Assembly: GCF_003293595.1 (NCBI RefSeq)
Contig: NZ_CP022162.1
Span: 2,213,798-2,277,797, forward strand
Reading direction: 5' to 3'
Length of the DNA stretch: 64,000 nt
Source of the DNA: Microbacterium sp. PM5
Lineage (GTDB): Bacteria; Actinomycetota; Actinomycetes; Actinomycetales; Microbacteriaceae
Below the pieces are notes generated by a model. That model had not been told where the DNA came from, ran no database searches, and saw only the letters and a list, made by a program, of their open reading frames with translations. Positions 43,184 to 52,854 of the stretch are shown in pieces (within the stretch, counting starts at the first letter, position 1; each line of letters begins with the position of its first letter). The translations under genes and the position numbers were made by a program.

Positions 43184-46162
43184 GTGCACAGAACAAGGAG
43201 GCCGTCGCTCAGACGCGCCCTCGCGAGCGGGCTGGCCGCCGTGCTCGTCACCGCCGGCGCGTTCATCGGCGTCGCCGCGCCCGCGCAGGCCGCGTCCGAT
43301 CCCGCGCTGACGGCCACCGTGACCGTCAACCCGGGGAGCGGCATCGAGATCGCGGTCGCAGGCACCGGGTTCCAGGACGTGCAGGCCCAGCCGGGTCAGA
43401 CGGCACCGAGCGTCTACCTCGCGCTGGTGACGCGCGACGGCTACGACGTCGACCAGGCCAGCACTCCGAACACGGACGCGGTCGTGGGTGCCGACGGGAG
43501 CATCGCCGGAACCCTCACGCAGATCGCCGCGAAGCTGGACCGCGCGACGTCGTACGACGTGATCGCGTGGCCGTCGCGATCGTTCCCGTCGGCGTCGAAC
43601 CTGCTCGCGCGCAGCGCGGTCACCATCGACGGGGAGGCGCTGTACCCGCCCGCCTCGACCACGACGACCCTCGCCGTGTCGCCGAGCGCGACCGCCGCGT
43701 CGGGCACGAGCGTGGCACTGACCGCGACCGTGACGCCCGCGGCATCCGGCGCCGTGGAGTTCTTCGACGGCTCCGCGTCGCTGGGCTCCGTCGCCGTCGC
43801 CTCCGGCTCGGCGCGGGTGAGCACCTCGACATTGAGCGTCGGCGGCCACACGCTGACGGCCGTGTTCACCCCGGCCGACACCGCCTCCACCGGCGCGACG
43901 TCGGATGCCGTCGCCTACGACATCACCGCGGCCGTCGAGCCCGAGAAGCCGACACCCGCCGTCTCGGTGTTCCTCGCCGACGGCGTCACGGCGTACACGG
44001 GTCAGGCGCTGTACGACGGCGACACCGTCGTCGTGAAGGGCAGCGGCTTCGTGCCGAACGCACCGGCGACGGACGGGACGCGTCCGCCTCTCGCGGGTGC
44101 CTTCGGCGGCGCGTACGTGGGCTTCGGCTCGTACGCCGGCGACGTCTGGACCTCGGCGGGCCGCACCGCGGAGTACACCAAGTGGGCCGTCTCCGAGGGC
44201 GATGTCGCCAAGATCGGCGGTGCGACGGCGGGTGCCGTGGCCATCGCCGCCGACGGCACCTTCTCCACGACGCTGAGCGTCGTGCGCAGCGCGACGGCAC
44301 CCGACGGCGCCCGCTTCGGCGTGCGCACGTGGGCTGCCGGCGGTGCGGTCTACGCGCCGTTCTCGACGTTCACCGTCGTCGACGCGTCGGGGCCGGCACC
44401 GGAACCCACCCCGACCCCGAAGGTCACCGTGTCGAAGACCGCGGATCTCGACCCGAACGGCGAGACCGTGACGGTCACCGGCTCCGGCTTCCTCCCCCAC
44501 GCGCCCGACACCGACGGCACCCGGCCGCCGCTGCAGGGCTCGTTCACCGGGGCCTACATCGTGTTCGGGTCGTTCGCCGCCGAGTGGCGACCGAGCACCG
44601 GCGCGATCTCCTCCGCGCGCAAGGGTTTCGACACGAAGTGGGGCCTGCTCGCTTCCGACATGGCGAAGGTCGGGGGCGCCGCCGCCGGCGCCGTCGAGAT
44701 CGCCGCCGACGGCAGCTTCTCGACCACGCTGCACGTCTCGAAGGCCGACGGCGCTCTCGCGGACGGCACGTGGGGGGTGTACACCTACGCCGCCGGCGGT
44801 GCGACGTACGCACCGTTCGAGACCGCCACGCCGCTCTCGTTCGCGGCCGAGGTTCCCCCGACCGATGGTCCGAAGGTCACCGTGACCCCGGCATCCGAGG
44901 TGGACCCCGCCGTCGAGAACGTCCTGACCGTCTCGGGCACCGGCTTCAGCGGACCCGGTGCGGCCAACGGCGTCTACGTGCTGTTCGGCGAGACCTCGCT
45001 GTGGTCGGGGCAGTCCGCCCTCCCCGCCGGCGGGTGGATCGCGCAGGCCTGGGTCCCGACGATCCTCGACGGCGCCTTCACCACGACGCTGACGATCCCG
45101 GCCGGCACCCTCGAGCCGGGCACGAGCTACCAGGTCGCGACGTCCGCGGCCCACGGACTGTCGCTGACCGACCGCAGCCTCGACACCTTCACGGCGGTGA
45201 CGGTGGCGACGCCGACCACCACGACACCCGCCGTGTTCCTCAGCGCGCCCAGCGTCGTCCAGGGCGGCTCGCTCACGGTGCGCGGCAGCGGCTTCCCCGC
45301 CGGGGTCGCCGTCACCGTCGAGGTGCACTCCGACGTGGTCACCCTCGGCACCACGACCGTCGGCGACGGCGGCCTCTTCTCGGTCACCGGTCTCATCCCG
45401 GCCACCCTGCCCGCCGGCGCCCACACGGTCGTCGTCCGTGCGGGCGACATCACCGTGGAGCAGCCGATCGCGGTCGAGGCCGCATCGGCATCCGCCGCAC
45501 CCGAGGCGGTCGCCGCACCCGTCGCGGTCTGCACGGCGCGTGCGGTCGACGGGGCCGCCCTCACGTGGGGTGTGAAGCAGAGCTTCGTGTCTTACGTGAA
45601 CGGCCCGATCGCGAAGGGCTCCGCGTCGATCGCGTGGCGCAGCGGGTCGGGGGCCTTCAACACCGAGGAGGGCATCGGCCGGGTGGCCTTCGGCGGAGCG
45701 GCGAGCTTCACCGGGCACGGAGGACTGCTCGACCTGACGATCTCGAACCCCGTGATCCAGGTCACCGGCGCGCGCACCGCGACGCTCAGCGCCTACGTGC
45801 AGTCGAAGGGGTACGGCGGCAGCGCGTCGGTCGACGGTCGCGTCGTGCTCGCGAACCTGACGCTCCCGGCGGCGATGACCCGCGGCGGCGCGCTCGCGTG
45901 GGCGGATGCCGCGGCGACCCTGACCGCGGCCGGAGCGGAGGCCTTCGGAGGCTTCTACTCGGCGGGCGAGAGCCTCGACCCCGTGTCGTTCACCTTCCCG
46001 CTGGGCGCGGAGGTGCCGTGCGACACGGCGACGTCGGGAGCACTCGCGGCCACGGGTGGAACGATGCCGTACGGAACCGTCTGGGTGGGGCTCGGAATGC
46101 TCCTGCTCGGTGCGGGCCTGGTCGCACTCCGCCGACGCGCTGTCGCAGGTCGCTCGGCCTGA
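43184..46162 (+). CDS. Large cell-wall-anchored HtaA protein with repeated beta domains
   Basis: 992 aa from GTG 43184 (GGAGG upstream). Signal peptide to about residue 35. Then: a beta domain (36-145), an Ig-like domain (about 150-245), three related repeats (about 260-405, 405-555, 560-680; shared blocks TDGTRPPL, GAVxIAADGxFSTTL, YAAGGAxYAPF), a short Ig-like domain (about 685-770) and one HtaA domain (about 783-940: LTWGVKQSFVSYVNG, AASFTGHGGLLDLTISNP). C-terminal sorting signal LAATG (954-958), membrane helix, RRRAVAGR. The LAxTG form fits class E sortases of high-GC actinobacteria. It would display the haem-binding domain near the wall surface, passing haem to HtaA and HmuT. Iron-boxed separately from hmuTUV. 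Confidence 0.9.
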   Translation: MHRTRRPSLRRALASGLAAVLVTAGAFIGVAAPAQAASDPALTATVTVNPGSGIEIAVAGTGFQDVQAQPGQTAPSVYLALVTRDGYDVDQASTPNTDAVVGADGSIAGTLTQIAAKLDRATSYDVIAWPSRSFPSASNLLARSAVTIDGEALYPPASTTTTLAVSPSATAASGTSVALTATVTPAASGAVEFFDGSASLGSVAVASGSARVSTSTLSVGGHTLTAVFTPADTASTGATSDAVAYDITAAVEPEKPTPAVSVFLADGVTAYTGQALYDGDTVVVKGSGFVPNAPATDGTRPPLAGAFGGAYVGFGSYAGDVWTSAGRTAEYTKWAVSEGDVAKIGGATAGAVAIAADGTFSTTLSVVRSATAPDGARFGVRTWAAGGAVYAPFSTFTVVDASGPAPEPTPTPKVTVSKTADLDPNGETVTVTGSGFLPHAPDTDGTRPPLQGSFTGAYIVFGSFAAEWRPSTGAISSARKGFDTKWGLLASDMAKVGGAAAGAVEIAADGSFSTTLHVSKADGALADGTWGVYTYAAGGATYAPFETATPLSFAAEVPPTDGPKVTVTPASEVDPAVENVLTVSGTGFSGPGAANGVYVLFGETSLWSGQSALPAGGWIAQAWVPTILDGAFTTTLTIPAGTLEPGTSYQVATSAAHGLSLTDRSLDTFTAVTVATPTTTTPAVFLSAPSVVQGGSLTVRGSGFPAGVAVTVEVHSDVVTLGTTTVGDGGLFSVTGLIPATLPAGAHTVVVRAGDITVEQPIAVEAASASAAPEAVAAPVAVCTARAVDGAALTWGVKQSFVSYVNGPIAKGSASIAWRSGSGAFNTEEGIGRVAFGGAASFTGHGGLLDLTISNPVIQVTGARTATLSAYVQSKGYGGSASVDGRVVLANLTLPAAMTRGGALAWADAAATLTAAGAEAFGGFYSAGESLDPVSFTFPLGAEVPCDTATSGALAATGGTMPYGTVWVGLGMLLLGAGLVALRRRAVAGRSA

Positions 46163-46172
46163 GCCCTCGAAC

Positions 46173-46209
46173 CCGCAGCGCCCCGCCTGGCTTCGGCGGG
46201 GCGCTGCGG
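46173..46209. terminator. Bidirectional terminator between the haem locus and ndh
   Basis: CCGCAGCGCCCCGCC, loop TGGCTTC, GGCGGGGCGCTGCGG: a perfect 15-bp stem 11 bp after the stop, serving two convergent genes. Confidence 0.8.
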
Positions 46210-46268
46210 CGTTCCGGCCCGCCGCGGCTCGACGCCACACGGGTCGGGGAGGTCAGGCGAGGGGCGAA

Positions 46269-47714
46269 TCAGTCGCCATCGACTCCGGCGCTCACGCCGG
46301 CGTCGGCATCCGCGGCCGCGCGCTGCTCGGGCGTGAGCCGCCGGCGCTGCGCCTTCGACGGTCGGATCGCCGGCACGTCGCCGACGATCGGCACCGGCGT
46401 CCGGTACAGGTGCACGCCGTAGCGCGCGACCAGACCGATGAGCACCATCAGCTTGTTGCGCGGACCGAGCAGGCTCGTGATGTGGACGAAGAGCCACGTC
46501 AGCCAGCCGAACGAGCCGGTGAGGGCGACCGTCTTGCGCAGGAGCGGAATCTTCGAGAGGAAGCGCAGACGGTGCAGTCCCGGGAGGTTGGCGATGCCGG
46601 GCAGCTCGCCGATGGCCGCGCGTCGGCCGATGATCGCCAGCTGCCCCTTGTCGTAGTACGAGAACGGCTCCGTGGGCTGTCCCGCGATGAGCCGCACGAT
46701 TTGGCGGGCGACGTGCTCGCCGCCCTGGATCGCGGGCTGGGCGAGCTGGGGGAGGTCCTGTGGAGCGACGGCGACGTCGCCGGCGGCGAACACTCCGTGC
46801 AGTCCCTCCACCTGCAGGTCCGCGCCCACGCGGATGCGGTCGCCCTTGTCGAGCGGCAGGCTCCAGTCGCGCACCTCCTCGTGGGGCGCGACGCCGGTCG
46901 CCCAGACGGTGAGATCGGAGGGCAGCACGGTGCCGTCCGAGAGCACGACGGCATCCGGTCGCACCTCGTCGACGCCCGCGCCGAGGCGCAGCTCCACGTC
47001 GCGGCGCCGCAGCTGCGCCGCCGCGTAGTCGCGCAGCTTCGGCAGGAACGGCTTCAGGATCTCGCTGCGCTGCACCAACGTGATGCGGAACGCGTCACCG
47101 TCGAGTTCGGGGTAGGCCGGCTCCAGGCCTTGGTCGCGCAGCTCGGCGAGAGCTCCCGCCATCTCGATGCCCGTGGGGCCTCCGCCGATCACCACGACCG
47201 ACAGTCCCTTGGTGCGCCCGTCCCGCACGGCCGCTCGCTCGAGCCGGGTGAAGAGGGAGTCGCGGATGGCGATCGCCTGCGAGCGCGAGTACACCGCGAA
47301 CGAGTTCTCCTTCGCGCCGGGCGTGCCGTGATAGGCCGTGGTGACGCCGTTGGCGACGAGCAGGTAGTCGTACGACATCTCCTGACCGTCGAGCAGGCGC
47401 ACCGTGCGGCCTTCGGGATCGATCTCCATGAGGTGCTCGTGCACGACATCGAGGTTGGGCTGGCGCACCCGCAGGCTCCGGAGGAAATGGGTCACGTCGC
47501 CGGGGTTCAACCCGCCCGTGGCGACCTGGTACAGCAGGGGCTGGAACGTGTTGTACACGCGGCGATCGATGAGCGTCACCCGTACGTCGGCGTGCCGCAG
47601 GGCTCGCGCGGCGCTGATCCCGGCGAAACCGCCACCGACGATGACCACGTGCGGCCGCGTGTCGTGCGTCGTGTTCGTCGAGCCGTCGGAAGCCTGGGAT
47701 GCGGATGCCGTCAT
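46269..47714 (-). CDS. ndh: Type II NADH:quinone oxidoreductase
   Basis: 481 aa. FAD-binding Rossmann motif VVIVGGGFAGISAARAL near residue 26, NADH-binding GGGPTGIEMAGAL near 183, TVWATGVAPH and GVFAAGDVAVAP. The C-terminal 100 residues include a hydrophobic membrane-association segment (FGWLTWLFVHITSLLG). A non-proton-pumping entry point of the respiratory chain, passing electrons to menaquinone. Convergent with the haem locus; divergent from 47789. Confidence 0.92.
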   Translation of the reverse strand: MTASASQASDGSTNTTHDTRPHVVIVGGGFAGISAARALRHADVRVTLIDRRVYNTFQPLLYQVATGGLNPGDVTHFLRSLRVRQPNLDVVHEHLMEIDPEGRTVRLLDGQEMSYDYLLVANGVTTAYHGTPGAKENSFAVYSRSQAIAIRDSLFTRLERAAVRDGRTKGLSVVVIGGGPTGIEMAGALAELRDQGLEPAYPELDGDAFRITLVQRSEILKPFLPKLRDYAAAQLRRRDVELRLGAGVDEVRPDAVVLSDGTVLPSDLTVWATGVAPHEEVRDWSLPLDKGDRIRVGADLQVEGLHGVFAAGDVAVAPQDLPQLAQPAIQGGEHVARQIVRLIAGQPTEPFSYYDKGQLAIIGRRAAIGELPGIANLPGLHRLRFLSKIPLLRKTVALTGSFGWLTWLFVHITSLLGPRNKLMVLIGLVARYGVHLYRTPVPIVGDVPAIRPSKAQRRRLTPEQRAAADADAGVSAGVDGD

Positions 47715-47788
47715 AGCCGCAGATTACCGCGACCGCGTGAACCGCCCCTGTCGCACCCCCATGCTTGACACGGTGGGACAATGGGTGC

Positions 47789-48115
47789 ATGAGCTCCTCC
47801 GCCGCGCACCGCATCGAGACCGCGCAGGTGCGCCGCAGCCCGCGATACACGGTGTTCCTGCTGGCGGGCGCGGTCCTCGGCATCCTGGCCGCCCTCGTGC
47901 TCACGTTCGCCTTCGGAGGCGGCGAGAACGAGAGCGCGACCACCGGCGTCTCGTACTCGACGACGCAGGTCTTCGGGTTCATCTGCCTCTTCGCGATCCC
48001 GGTCGGCGTCGCCGTCGGCGGTGTGGTCGCGCTCGTTCTCGACCGCTCGCTGGCCCGTCGCGCCCGTGAGGTGCGCGTCGAGCGCGAGGTCATCACGATC
48101 GACGACGCGGAGTAG
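47789..48115 (+). CDS. Small two-helix membrane protein
   Basis: 108 aa from ATG 47789. Two membrane helices (about 22-44 and 63-86) joined by a short GGGENES loop and flanked by charged termini; the C-terminus (RAREVRVEREVITIDDAE) is cytoplasmic. No family motif recognised; proteins of this size and layout are conserved as hypotheticals in Microbacteriaceae. GACAAT lies six bases before the ATG, a possible -10 of a leaderless transcript. Confidence 0.7.
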   Translation: MSSSAAHRIETAQVRRSPRYTVFLLAGAVLGILAALVLTFAFGGGENESATTGVSYSTTQVFGFICLFAIPVGVAVGGVVALVLDRSLARRAREVRVEREVITIDDAE

Positions 48116-48177
48116 TCGCGCCGCGCCAGAGCGCCTGTGCTCGACCGGCCGGCGGACGCTGCGACCGGCGGACGCCG

Positions 48178-48786
48178 TCAGGCGATGTCGGCGATGATCG
48201 GCGCGACCGCGGCGTCGAAGGCGGCGATGTCGCCGCGCAGGCCGTCGGTCACCGCGATCGTGAGCGCCCCGATCCACCAGACGCCGCGCTGCGTGAACGG
48301 CAGCACTTGGACGTTGAGTTCGAACGAGTGCGCGCGCCGTCCCACGACGCGTTCGTGTTCGGCGATCGCGCTGGCATAGGCGCGGTACGACGCACCCGTA
48401 CCCAGACGCGACCGATAGCGCTGATGCTCGGCGCGGGCGTAGGCCACGGCATCCGTCCCGTGCGGGGCGATCGCATCGGCGAGCTCGTCGAAGCCCTCGA
48501 CCGGGAGCGCCACCACCGTCTCGAACCCGTCGATGAGCTCGAGGGGCACGGGAGAGGGATTGGCCTGCGGCTCGACCGTCAGATCCCAGTACGCGCGCCA
48601 CTGCCGCTCGATCGCCGAACGGTCGTCGTACTCGCTGATCGGTGCGCTGAGGGGAGGGATTCCGCGCAGGTGCGGAAGCTCCTCCGGAAAGCGGATGCCG
48701 AGGACCTGGCGCAGATACAGTGCGACGAGCACCGGAAGCGTGGCGTCCTCGCGGACGATCCACTCCGGTGCTTCCGCGGCTGCCAT
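48178..48786 (-). CDS. Hypothetical protein
   Basis: 202 aa, soluble, no signal peptide. Composition is that of a real protein (Trp/Tyr/Phe-rich, no GC-shadow bias): MAAAEAPEWIVREDATLPVL, IRFPEELPHLRGIPPL, QWRAYWDLTVEP and PFTQRGVWWIGALTIAVTDG. No known family. Convergent with 47789 and divergent from purM, about 100 bp from its start. Confidence 0.65.
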   Translation of the reverse strand: MAAAEAPEWIVREDATLPVLVALYLRQVLGIRFPEELPHLRGIPPLSAPISEYDDRSAIERQWRAYWDLTVEPQANPSPVPLELIDGFETVVALPVEGFDELADAIAPHGTDAVAYARAEHQRYRSRLGTGASYRAYASAIAEHERVVGRRAHSFELNVQVLPFTQRGVWWIGALTIAVTDGLRGDIAAFDAAVAPIIADIA

Positions 48787-48886
48787 GTCGCCATCCTAGG
48801 GACAGCGCTCGGCGCGGCGACAGGGTGCGATCGGCTCCTCTGCGCCGACGGTCCGCGCGTCCCGCCCCTGCCGGTAGGCTGTTCGC

Positions 48887-49999
48887 GTGGCAGAAGCCCC
48901 ACAGAATCCCTATTCCGAAGCCGGCGTCGACACCGCGGCGGGAGATCTCGCCGTCGAACTGATGAAGTCGGCTGTTCGTCGCACCCACGGGCCCGAGGTG
49001 CTGGGCGGTGTCGGCGGGTTCGCCGGCCTGTTCGACGCCTCGGCGCTGCGGTCCTACGAGAAGCCCCTGCTGGCCACCTCGACCGACGGCGTGGGCACCA
49101 AGGTCGCGATCGCGCAGGCGATCGACAAGCACGACACGATCGGCCAGGACCTGGTCGGCATGGTGGTCGACGACATCGTGGTGGTGGGCGCGAAGCCCCT
49201 GTTCATGACGGACTACATCGCGTGCGGCAAGGTCTTCCCCGAGCGCATCGCCGACATCGTTCGCGGCATCGCCTCCGGCTGCGAGCAGACCGGCACGGCG
49301 CTCGTCGGCGGCGAGACTGCCGAGCACCCGGGCCTGCTCGGCGTCAACGACTACGACGTCGCCGGAGCGGCCACCGGCGTCGTGGATGCCGGCGACGTGC
49401 TCGGCGCCGACCGCGTGCGCGCCGGCGACGTCGTGCTGGCCCTGGCCTCCAGCGGAGCGCACTCGAACGGCTACTCGCTCATCCGCCACATCGTCGCGGG
49501 CAAGGGCATCAGCTACGGCGCCCCGGCCGCCGACTTCGGTCGGACGTGGGGTGAGGAGCTCCTCGAGCCCACGCGCCTGTACACGCTGCCGCTGCTGAAC
49601 GTGCTCACGGCGCTGCCCGGCGCCGTGCACGCGCTCAGCCACGTGACCGGTGGCGGTATCGCCGCGAACCTCGCTCGCGTGCTGCCGCCGCAGGCGTGGG
49701 TCGAGGTCGACCGTTCGACGTGGTCGCCCAGCCCCGTGTTCCGCGTGCTCGCCGATCTCGGCGGGCTGCGTCTGGAAGACACCGAGGGCACGTGGAACCT
49801 CGGCATCGGTTTCGTCGCTGTCGTCGCGCCCGAGAAGGCGGATGCCGCGGCATCCCTCCTGTCGGACGCCGGTATCGCGACCTGGCAGGTGGGCGTCGTC
49901 CAGGAGGGCGCGCGTCCCGAGGGCCATTTCGAGCAGGGCGCCAAGGGCGTGGACGGCGGAGCCGTGCGCCTCGTCGGCGCGTATTCATCAGCCGTCTAG
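48887..49999 (+). CDS. purM: Phosphoribosylaminoimidazole synthetase (AIR synthase)
   Basis: 370 aa from GTG 48887; TAGGCT six bases upstream suggests a leaderless mRNA. PurM/AIRS fold: YSEAGVDTAAGDLAVELMKS, the ATP-loop STDGVGTKVAIA, MVVDDIVVVGAKPLFMTDYI, GGETAEHPG and ALASSGAHSNGYSLIRHIV. Converts FGAM to AIR with ATP, fifth step of purine synthesis. 60 bp before purF; a purM-purF pair with DUF3073 nearby is typical of actinobacteria. A GGATGCCGCGGCATCC palindrome lies inside at 49840-49855. Confidence 0.95.
   Translation: MAEAPQNPYSEAGVDTAAGDLAVELMKSAVRRTHGPEVLGGVGGFAGLFDASALRSYEKPLLATSTDGVGTKVAIAQAIDKHDTIGQDLVGMVVDDIVVVGAKPLFMTDYIACGKVFPERIADIVRGIASGCEQTGTALVGGETAEHPGLLGVNDYDVAGAATGVVDAGDVLGADRVRAGDVVLALASSGAHSNGYSLIRHIVAGKGISYGAPAADFGRTWGEELLEPTRLYTLPLLNVLTALPGAVHALSHVTGGGIAANLARVLPPQAWVEVDRSTWSPSPVFRVLADLGGLRLEDTEGTWNLGIGFVAVVAPEKADAAASLLSDAGIATWQVGVVQEGARPEGHFEQGAKGVDGGAVRLVGAYSSAV
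49840..49855. repeat. GGATGCCGCGGCATCC palindrome inside purM
   Basis: Exact copy of the 16-bp palindrome, encoding Asp-Ala-Ala-Ala-Ser in frame in PurM (EKADAAASLL). Confidence 0.7.
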
Positions 50000-50059
50000 G
50001 TTCATCGGCCGCCGAGGTGCACCACCGCCCCGGCGCAGAAACGGATTGAGCAACACCAC

Positions 50060-51541
50060 ATGTGCGGAATCGTCGGCGTTGTCGGACAGGGCCCGGTCAA
50101 TCAGGACATCTACGACTCGCTGCTGCTGCTGCAGCATCGCGGTCAGGACTCGACGGGTATCGCGACGGCGGAGACCAGCGGCGTCTTCCATCTGTTCAAG
50201 GCCAAGGGTCAGGTGCGCGAGGCGTTTCGCACCCGCGACATGCGCGCCCTCCTGGGCAACATCGGCCTCGGCCACGTCCGCTACGCCACGAAGGGCACCG
50301 CGTCGAGCGAGGAAGAGGCCCAGCCCTTCTACGTCAACGCGCCCTACGGCATCGTGCTGGTGCACAACGGCAACCTCACCAACACGCGTGAGCTGACCCA
50401 GGAGCTCTTCAGCAAAGACCGCCGTCACCTCAACACGAGCTCCGACACCGAGCTGCTCGTCAACGTGCTCGCCAACGAGCTGCAGTCCTCCATCTCCGGC
50501 CTCGAACTCGACCCGGCGCAGGTGTTCCAGGCGGTCACCCGGGTGCACGAGCGCGTCGAAGGCTCGTACGCGACCATCGCGCTCATCGCCGGTTACGGCC
50601 TGCTCGCATTCCGCGACCCCTTCGGCATCCGCCCCCTCATCCTCGGCACGCGTCCCGCGGTGGATGCCGAGGGCGCCCCGACGGGTCGCTACGAGTGGAT
50701 CGTCGCCTCCGAATCGCTGGTGCTGGAAAACGGCGGCTTCGAGGTCGTCCGTGACGTCGAGCCGGGCGAGGCCGTCTTCATCGACGTGGACGGGCGCCTG
50801 CACACCCAGCAGTGCGCGACGAACCCGCAGCTGGTCCCGTGCTCGTTCGAATACGTCTACCTGGCGCGACCGGACTCGATCATGAACGGCATCTCGGTGT
50901 ACGAGGCGCGCCTGCGGATGGGTGAGCGCCTGGCCGACACGATCGCCAAGTACACCCCCGCCGGCACGATCGACGTCGTCATGCCGATCCCCGACAGCTC
51001 GCGCCCGGCGGCCATGCAGGTGGCGCGCAAGCTCGGCATCGAGTACCGCGAGGGCTTCTACAAGAACCGTTACGTCGGCCGCACGTTCATCATGCCCGGC
51101 CAGGCGGTGCGCAAGAAGAGCGTGCGTCAGAAGCTGAACGCCATGTCGAGCGAGTTCAAGGGCAAGAACGTGCTGCTCATCGACGACTCGATCGTGCGCG
51201 GGACGACCTCCAAGGAGATCATCCAGATGGCTCGGGATGCCGGCGCCAAGACGGTGACGTTCGCCTCGGCCGCCCCGCCCGTGCGCTTCCCGCACGTGTA
51301 CGGCATCAACATGCCCTCGCGTCACGAGCTCGTCGCGCACGGCCGCACGATCCCCGAGATCGCCGAAGAGCTCGGTGCGGACTACATGGTCTATCAGGAG
51401 ATCGACGACCTCAAGGCCGCGATCCTCGAAGGTTCGCCCGACGTCGACGACCTCGACATGAGCTGCTTCGACGGGCGCTACATCACCGGCACCGTGTCGG
51501 AGGAGTACCTCGCCTGGGTCGAAGGCACGCAGGAGAGCTGA
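50060..51541 (+). CDS. purF: Amidophosphoribosyltransferase
   Basis: 493 aa. Starts MCGIVGVV, so Cys2 becomes the N-terminal nucleophile after Met removal and there is no propeptide. Glutaminase domain (1-260) contains the HVRYATKG loop and PYGIVLVHNGNLTN. The phosphoribosyltransferase domain (about 270-450) has the PRPP loop VLLIDDSIVRGTTSKEI and a Cys-containing insert NPQLVPCSFEYVYLARPDS. First committed step of purine synthesis. Adjacent to purM. Confidence 0.96.
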   Translation: MCGIVGVVGQGPVNQDIYDSLLLLQHRGQDSTGIATAETSGVFHLFKAKGQVREAFRTRDMRALLGNIGLGHVRYATKGTASSEEEAQPFYVNAPYGIVLVHNGNLTNTRELTQELFSKDRRHLNTSSDTELLVNVLANELQSSISGLELDPAQVFQAVTRVHERVEGSYATIALIAGYGLLAFRDPFGIRPLILGTRPAVDAEGAPTGRYEWIVASESLVLENGGFEVVRDVEPGEAVFIDVDGRLHTQQCATNPQLVPCSFEYVYLARPDSIMNGISVYEARLRMGERLADTIAKYTPAGTIDVVMPIPDSSRPAAMQVARKLGIEYREGFYKNRYVGRTFIMPGQAVRKKSVRQKLNAMSSEFKGKNVLLIDDSIVRGTTSKEIIQMARDAGAKTVTFASAAPPVRFPHVYGINMPSRHELVAHGRTIPEIAEELGADYMVYQEIDDLKAAILEGSPDVDDLDMSCFDGRYITGTVSEEYLAWVEGTQES

Positions 51542-51571
51542 CCCTTCCCCGCGCGCCCTAGGCTGGATCGG

Positions 51572-52813
51572 GTGACCCATCCCCGCCCGCGCTCCCTCTG
51601 GCGGGGACGCCTCCTCGCGCTGGTGGGCGTCGTGCTCGTTGCCTTCTCCCTGCGTTCGGCCGTCGCCGCGCTGTCGCCGATCATCTCGGAGGTGCAGGCC
51701 GACTTCGCCGTGCCGACGTGGGTGGTGGGTCTCATCGGCACCGCGCCGCCGGTCTGCTTCGCCGTCTTCGGCATCGTGACCCCGATCCTCGAACGCCGGT
51801 TCGGGCTGGAGCGGCTCGCGGCGGCATCCATGCTCATCGTCACGGCCGCCCTCCTCGCGCGCGCTCTCGCGACGGACGCGGCCACGCTGCTGCTGGCGAC
51901 GACGGTCCTGTTCGCGGCGGTGGGCGTGGGCAACGTGGTGCTGCCGCCACTGATCAAGACATACTTCCCCGACCGCGTGGGCACGATGACCGCGCTGTAC
52001 TCCGCGCTTCTCGCGATGGCCGCGTTCGTGCCACCGTTGGTGGCCGTGCCCGTCGCGGATGCCGCGGGGTGGCGGTTCTCGCTGGGCATGTGGGCGATCC
52101 TCGCGCTTCTGGCGGTCGCGCCCTGGGTGACGCTCGTGGTGCGCGCGAACGTCGCCCGCACGCAGGCTCCCGCCGCGGTGGATCTCGACGCCCCGGCGCC
52201 CGGCGTGTTGGGACGCCTGCCGCGGCTGTCGCTCGCGTGGGCGCTGGCCGGGACGTTCGGCATCTCTGCGGCGAGCGTCTATGCGTGCTTCGCCTGGCTG
52301 CCGGTCATCCTCGTCGACGTCGCCGGAGTCTCGCACGCCGAGGCCGGCGCGCTGCTGTCGCTGTTCGGCGCGATGGGACTGCCGTGGTCGATCATCGTGC
52401 CGATCCTGATCACACGGTGGCGCCGGGTCGGCGTCGTCTACGCCGCCGCGTTGATCGCGGGGCTGGCGGGTGTGGCCGGAATGCTGCTCGCGCCTGCGAC
52501 GGCCACGATCCTCTGGGTCGTGCTGCTCGGCACCCCGCAGGCGTTGTTCCCGGCGGTGCTGGTGCTCATCCAGCTGCGCTCGCGCACCCACGAGGGCGCC
52601 GTCGCGCTCAGCGGCTTCGCGCAGAGCGTCGGGTACGGCATCGCCGCGCTGTTCCCGCTGATGTTCGCGGTCGTCCACGAGGCGACCGGACAGTGGCAGC
52701 CGGTGCTCGTGGTCTTCGGCCTGCTGTTCCTCGCGACGATTCCGACCGGCCTCGTCGTCACGCGGCCGCGCACGATCGAGGACGAGTGGGAACGTCGCCA
52801 CGGCGCGTGGTGA
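51572..52813 (+). CDS. MFS transporter, CynX/NimT-like
   Basis: 413 aa, twelve predicted helices. GTG 51572 follows TAGGCT by seven bases (leaderless). N-terminal RSAVAALSPIISEVQADFAVP and EWAAA-free loop GNVVLPPLIKTYFPDRVGTM mark the cyanate/2-nitroimidazole permease group of the major facilitator superfamily. The true substrate is unknown; no cyanase or nitroreductase gene is near. 30 bp after purF on the same strand, so read-through from purF is possible. Confidence 0.85.
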   Translation: MTHPRPRSLWRGRLLALVGVVLVAFSLRSAVAALSPIISEVQADFAVPTWVVGLIGTAPPVCFAVFGIVTPILERRFGLERLAAASMLIVTAALLARALATDAATLLLATTVLFAAVGVGNVVLPPLIKTYFPDRVGTMTALYSALLAMAAFVPPLVAVPVADAAGWRFSLGMWAILALLAVAPWVTLVVRANVARTQAPAAVDLDAPAPGVLGRLPRLSLAWALAGTFGISAASVYACFAWLPVILVDVAGVSHAEAGALLSLFGAMGLPWSIIVPILITRWRRVGVVYAAALIAGLAGVAGMLLAPATATILWVVLLGTPQALFPAVLVLIQLRSRTHEGAVALSGFAQSVGYGIAALFPLMFAVVHEATGQWQPVLVVFGLLFLATIPTGLVVTRPRTIEDEWERRHGAW

Positions 52814-52854
52814 GTGGACGTGCGTGAGGGCGACCTTTCCGCCACGATGGTCGC

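Noticed and set aside
43121..46240. 1039-residue open frame on the minus strand opposite the HtaA surface protein
   Set aside because: Arg/Gly-rich GC shadow; the opposite strand has a signal peptide, HtaA domain and sorting signal.
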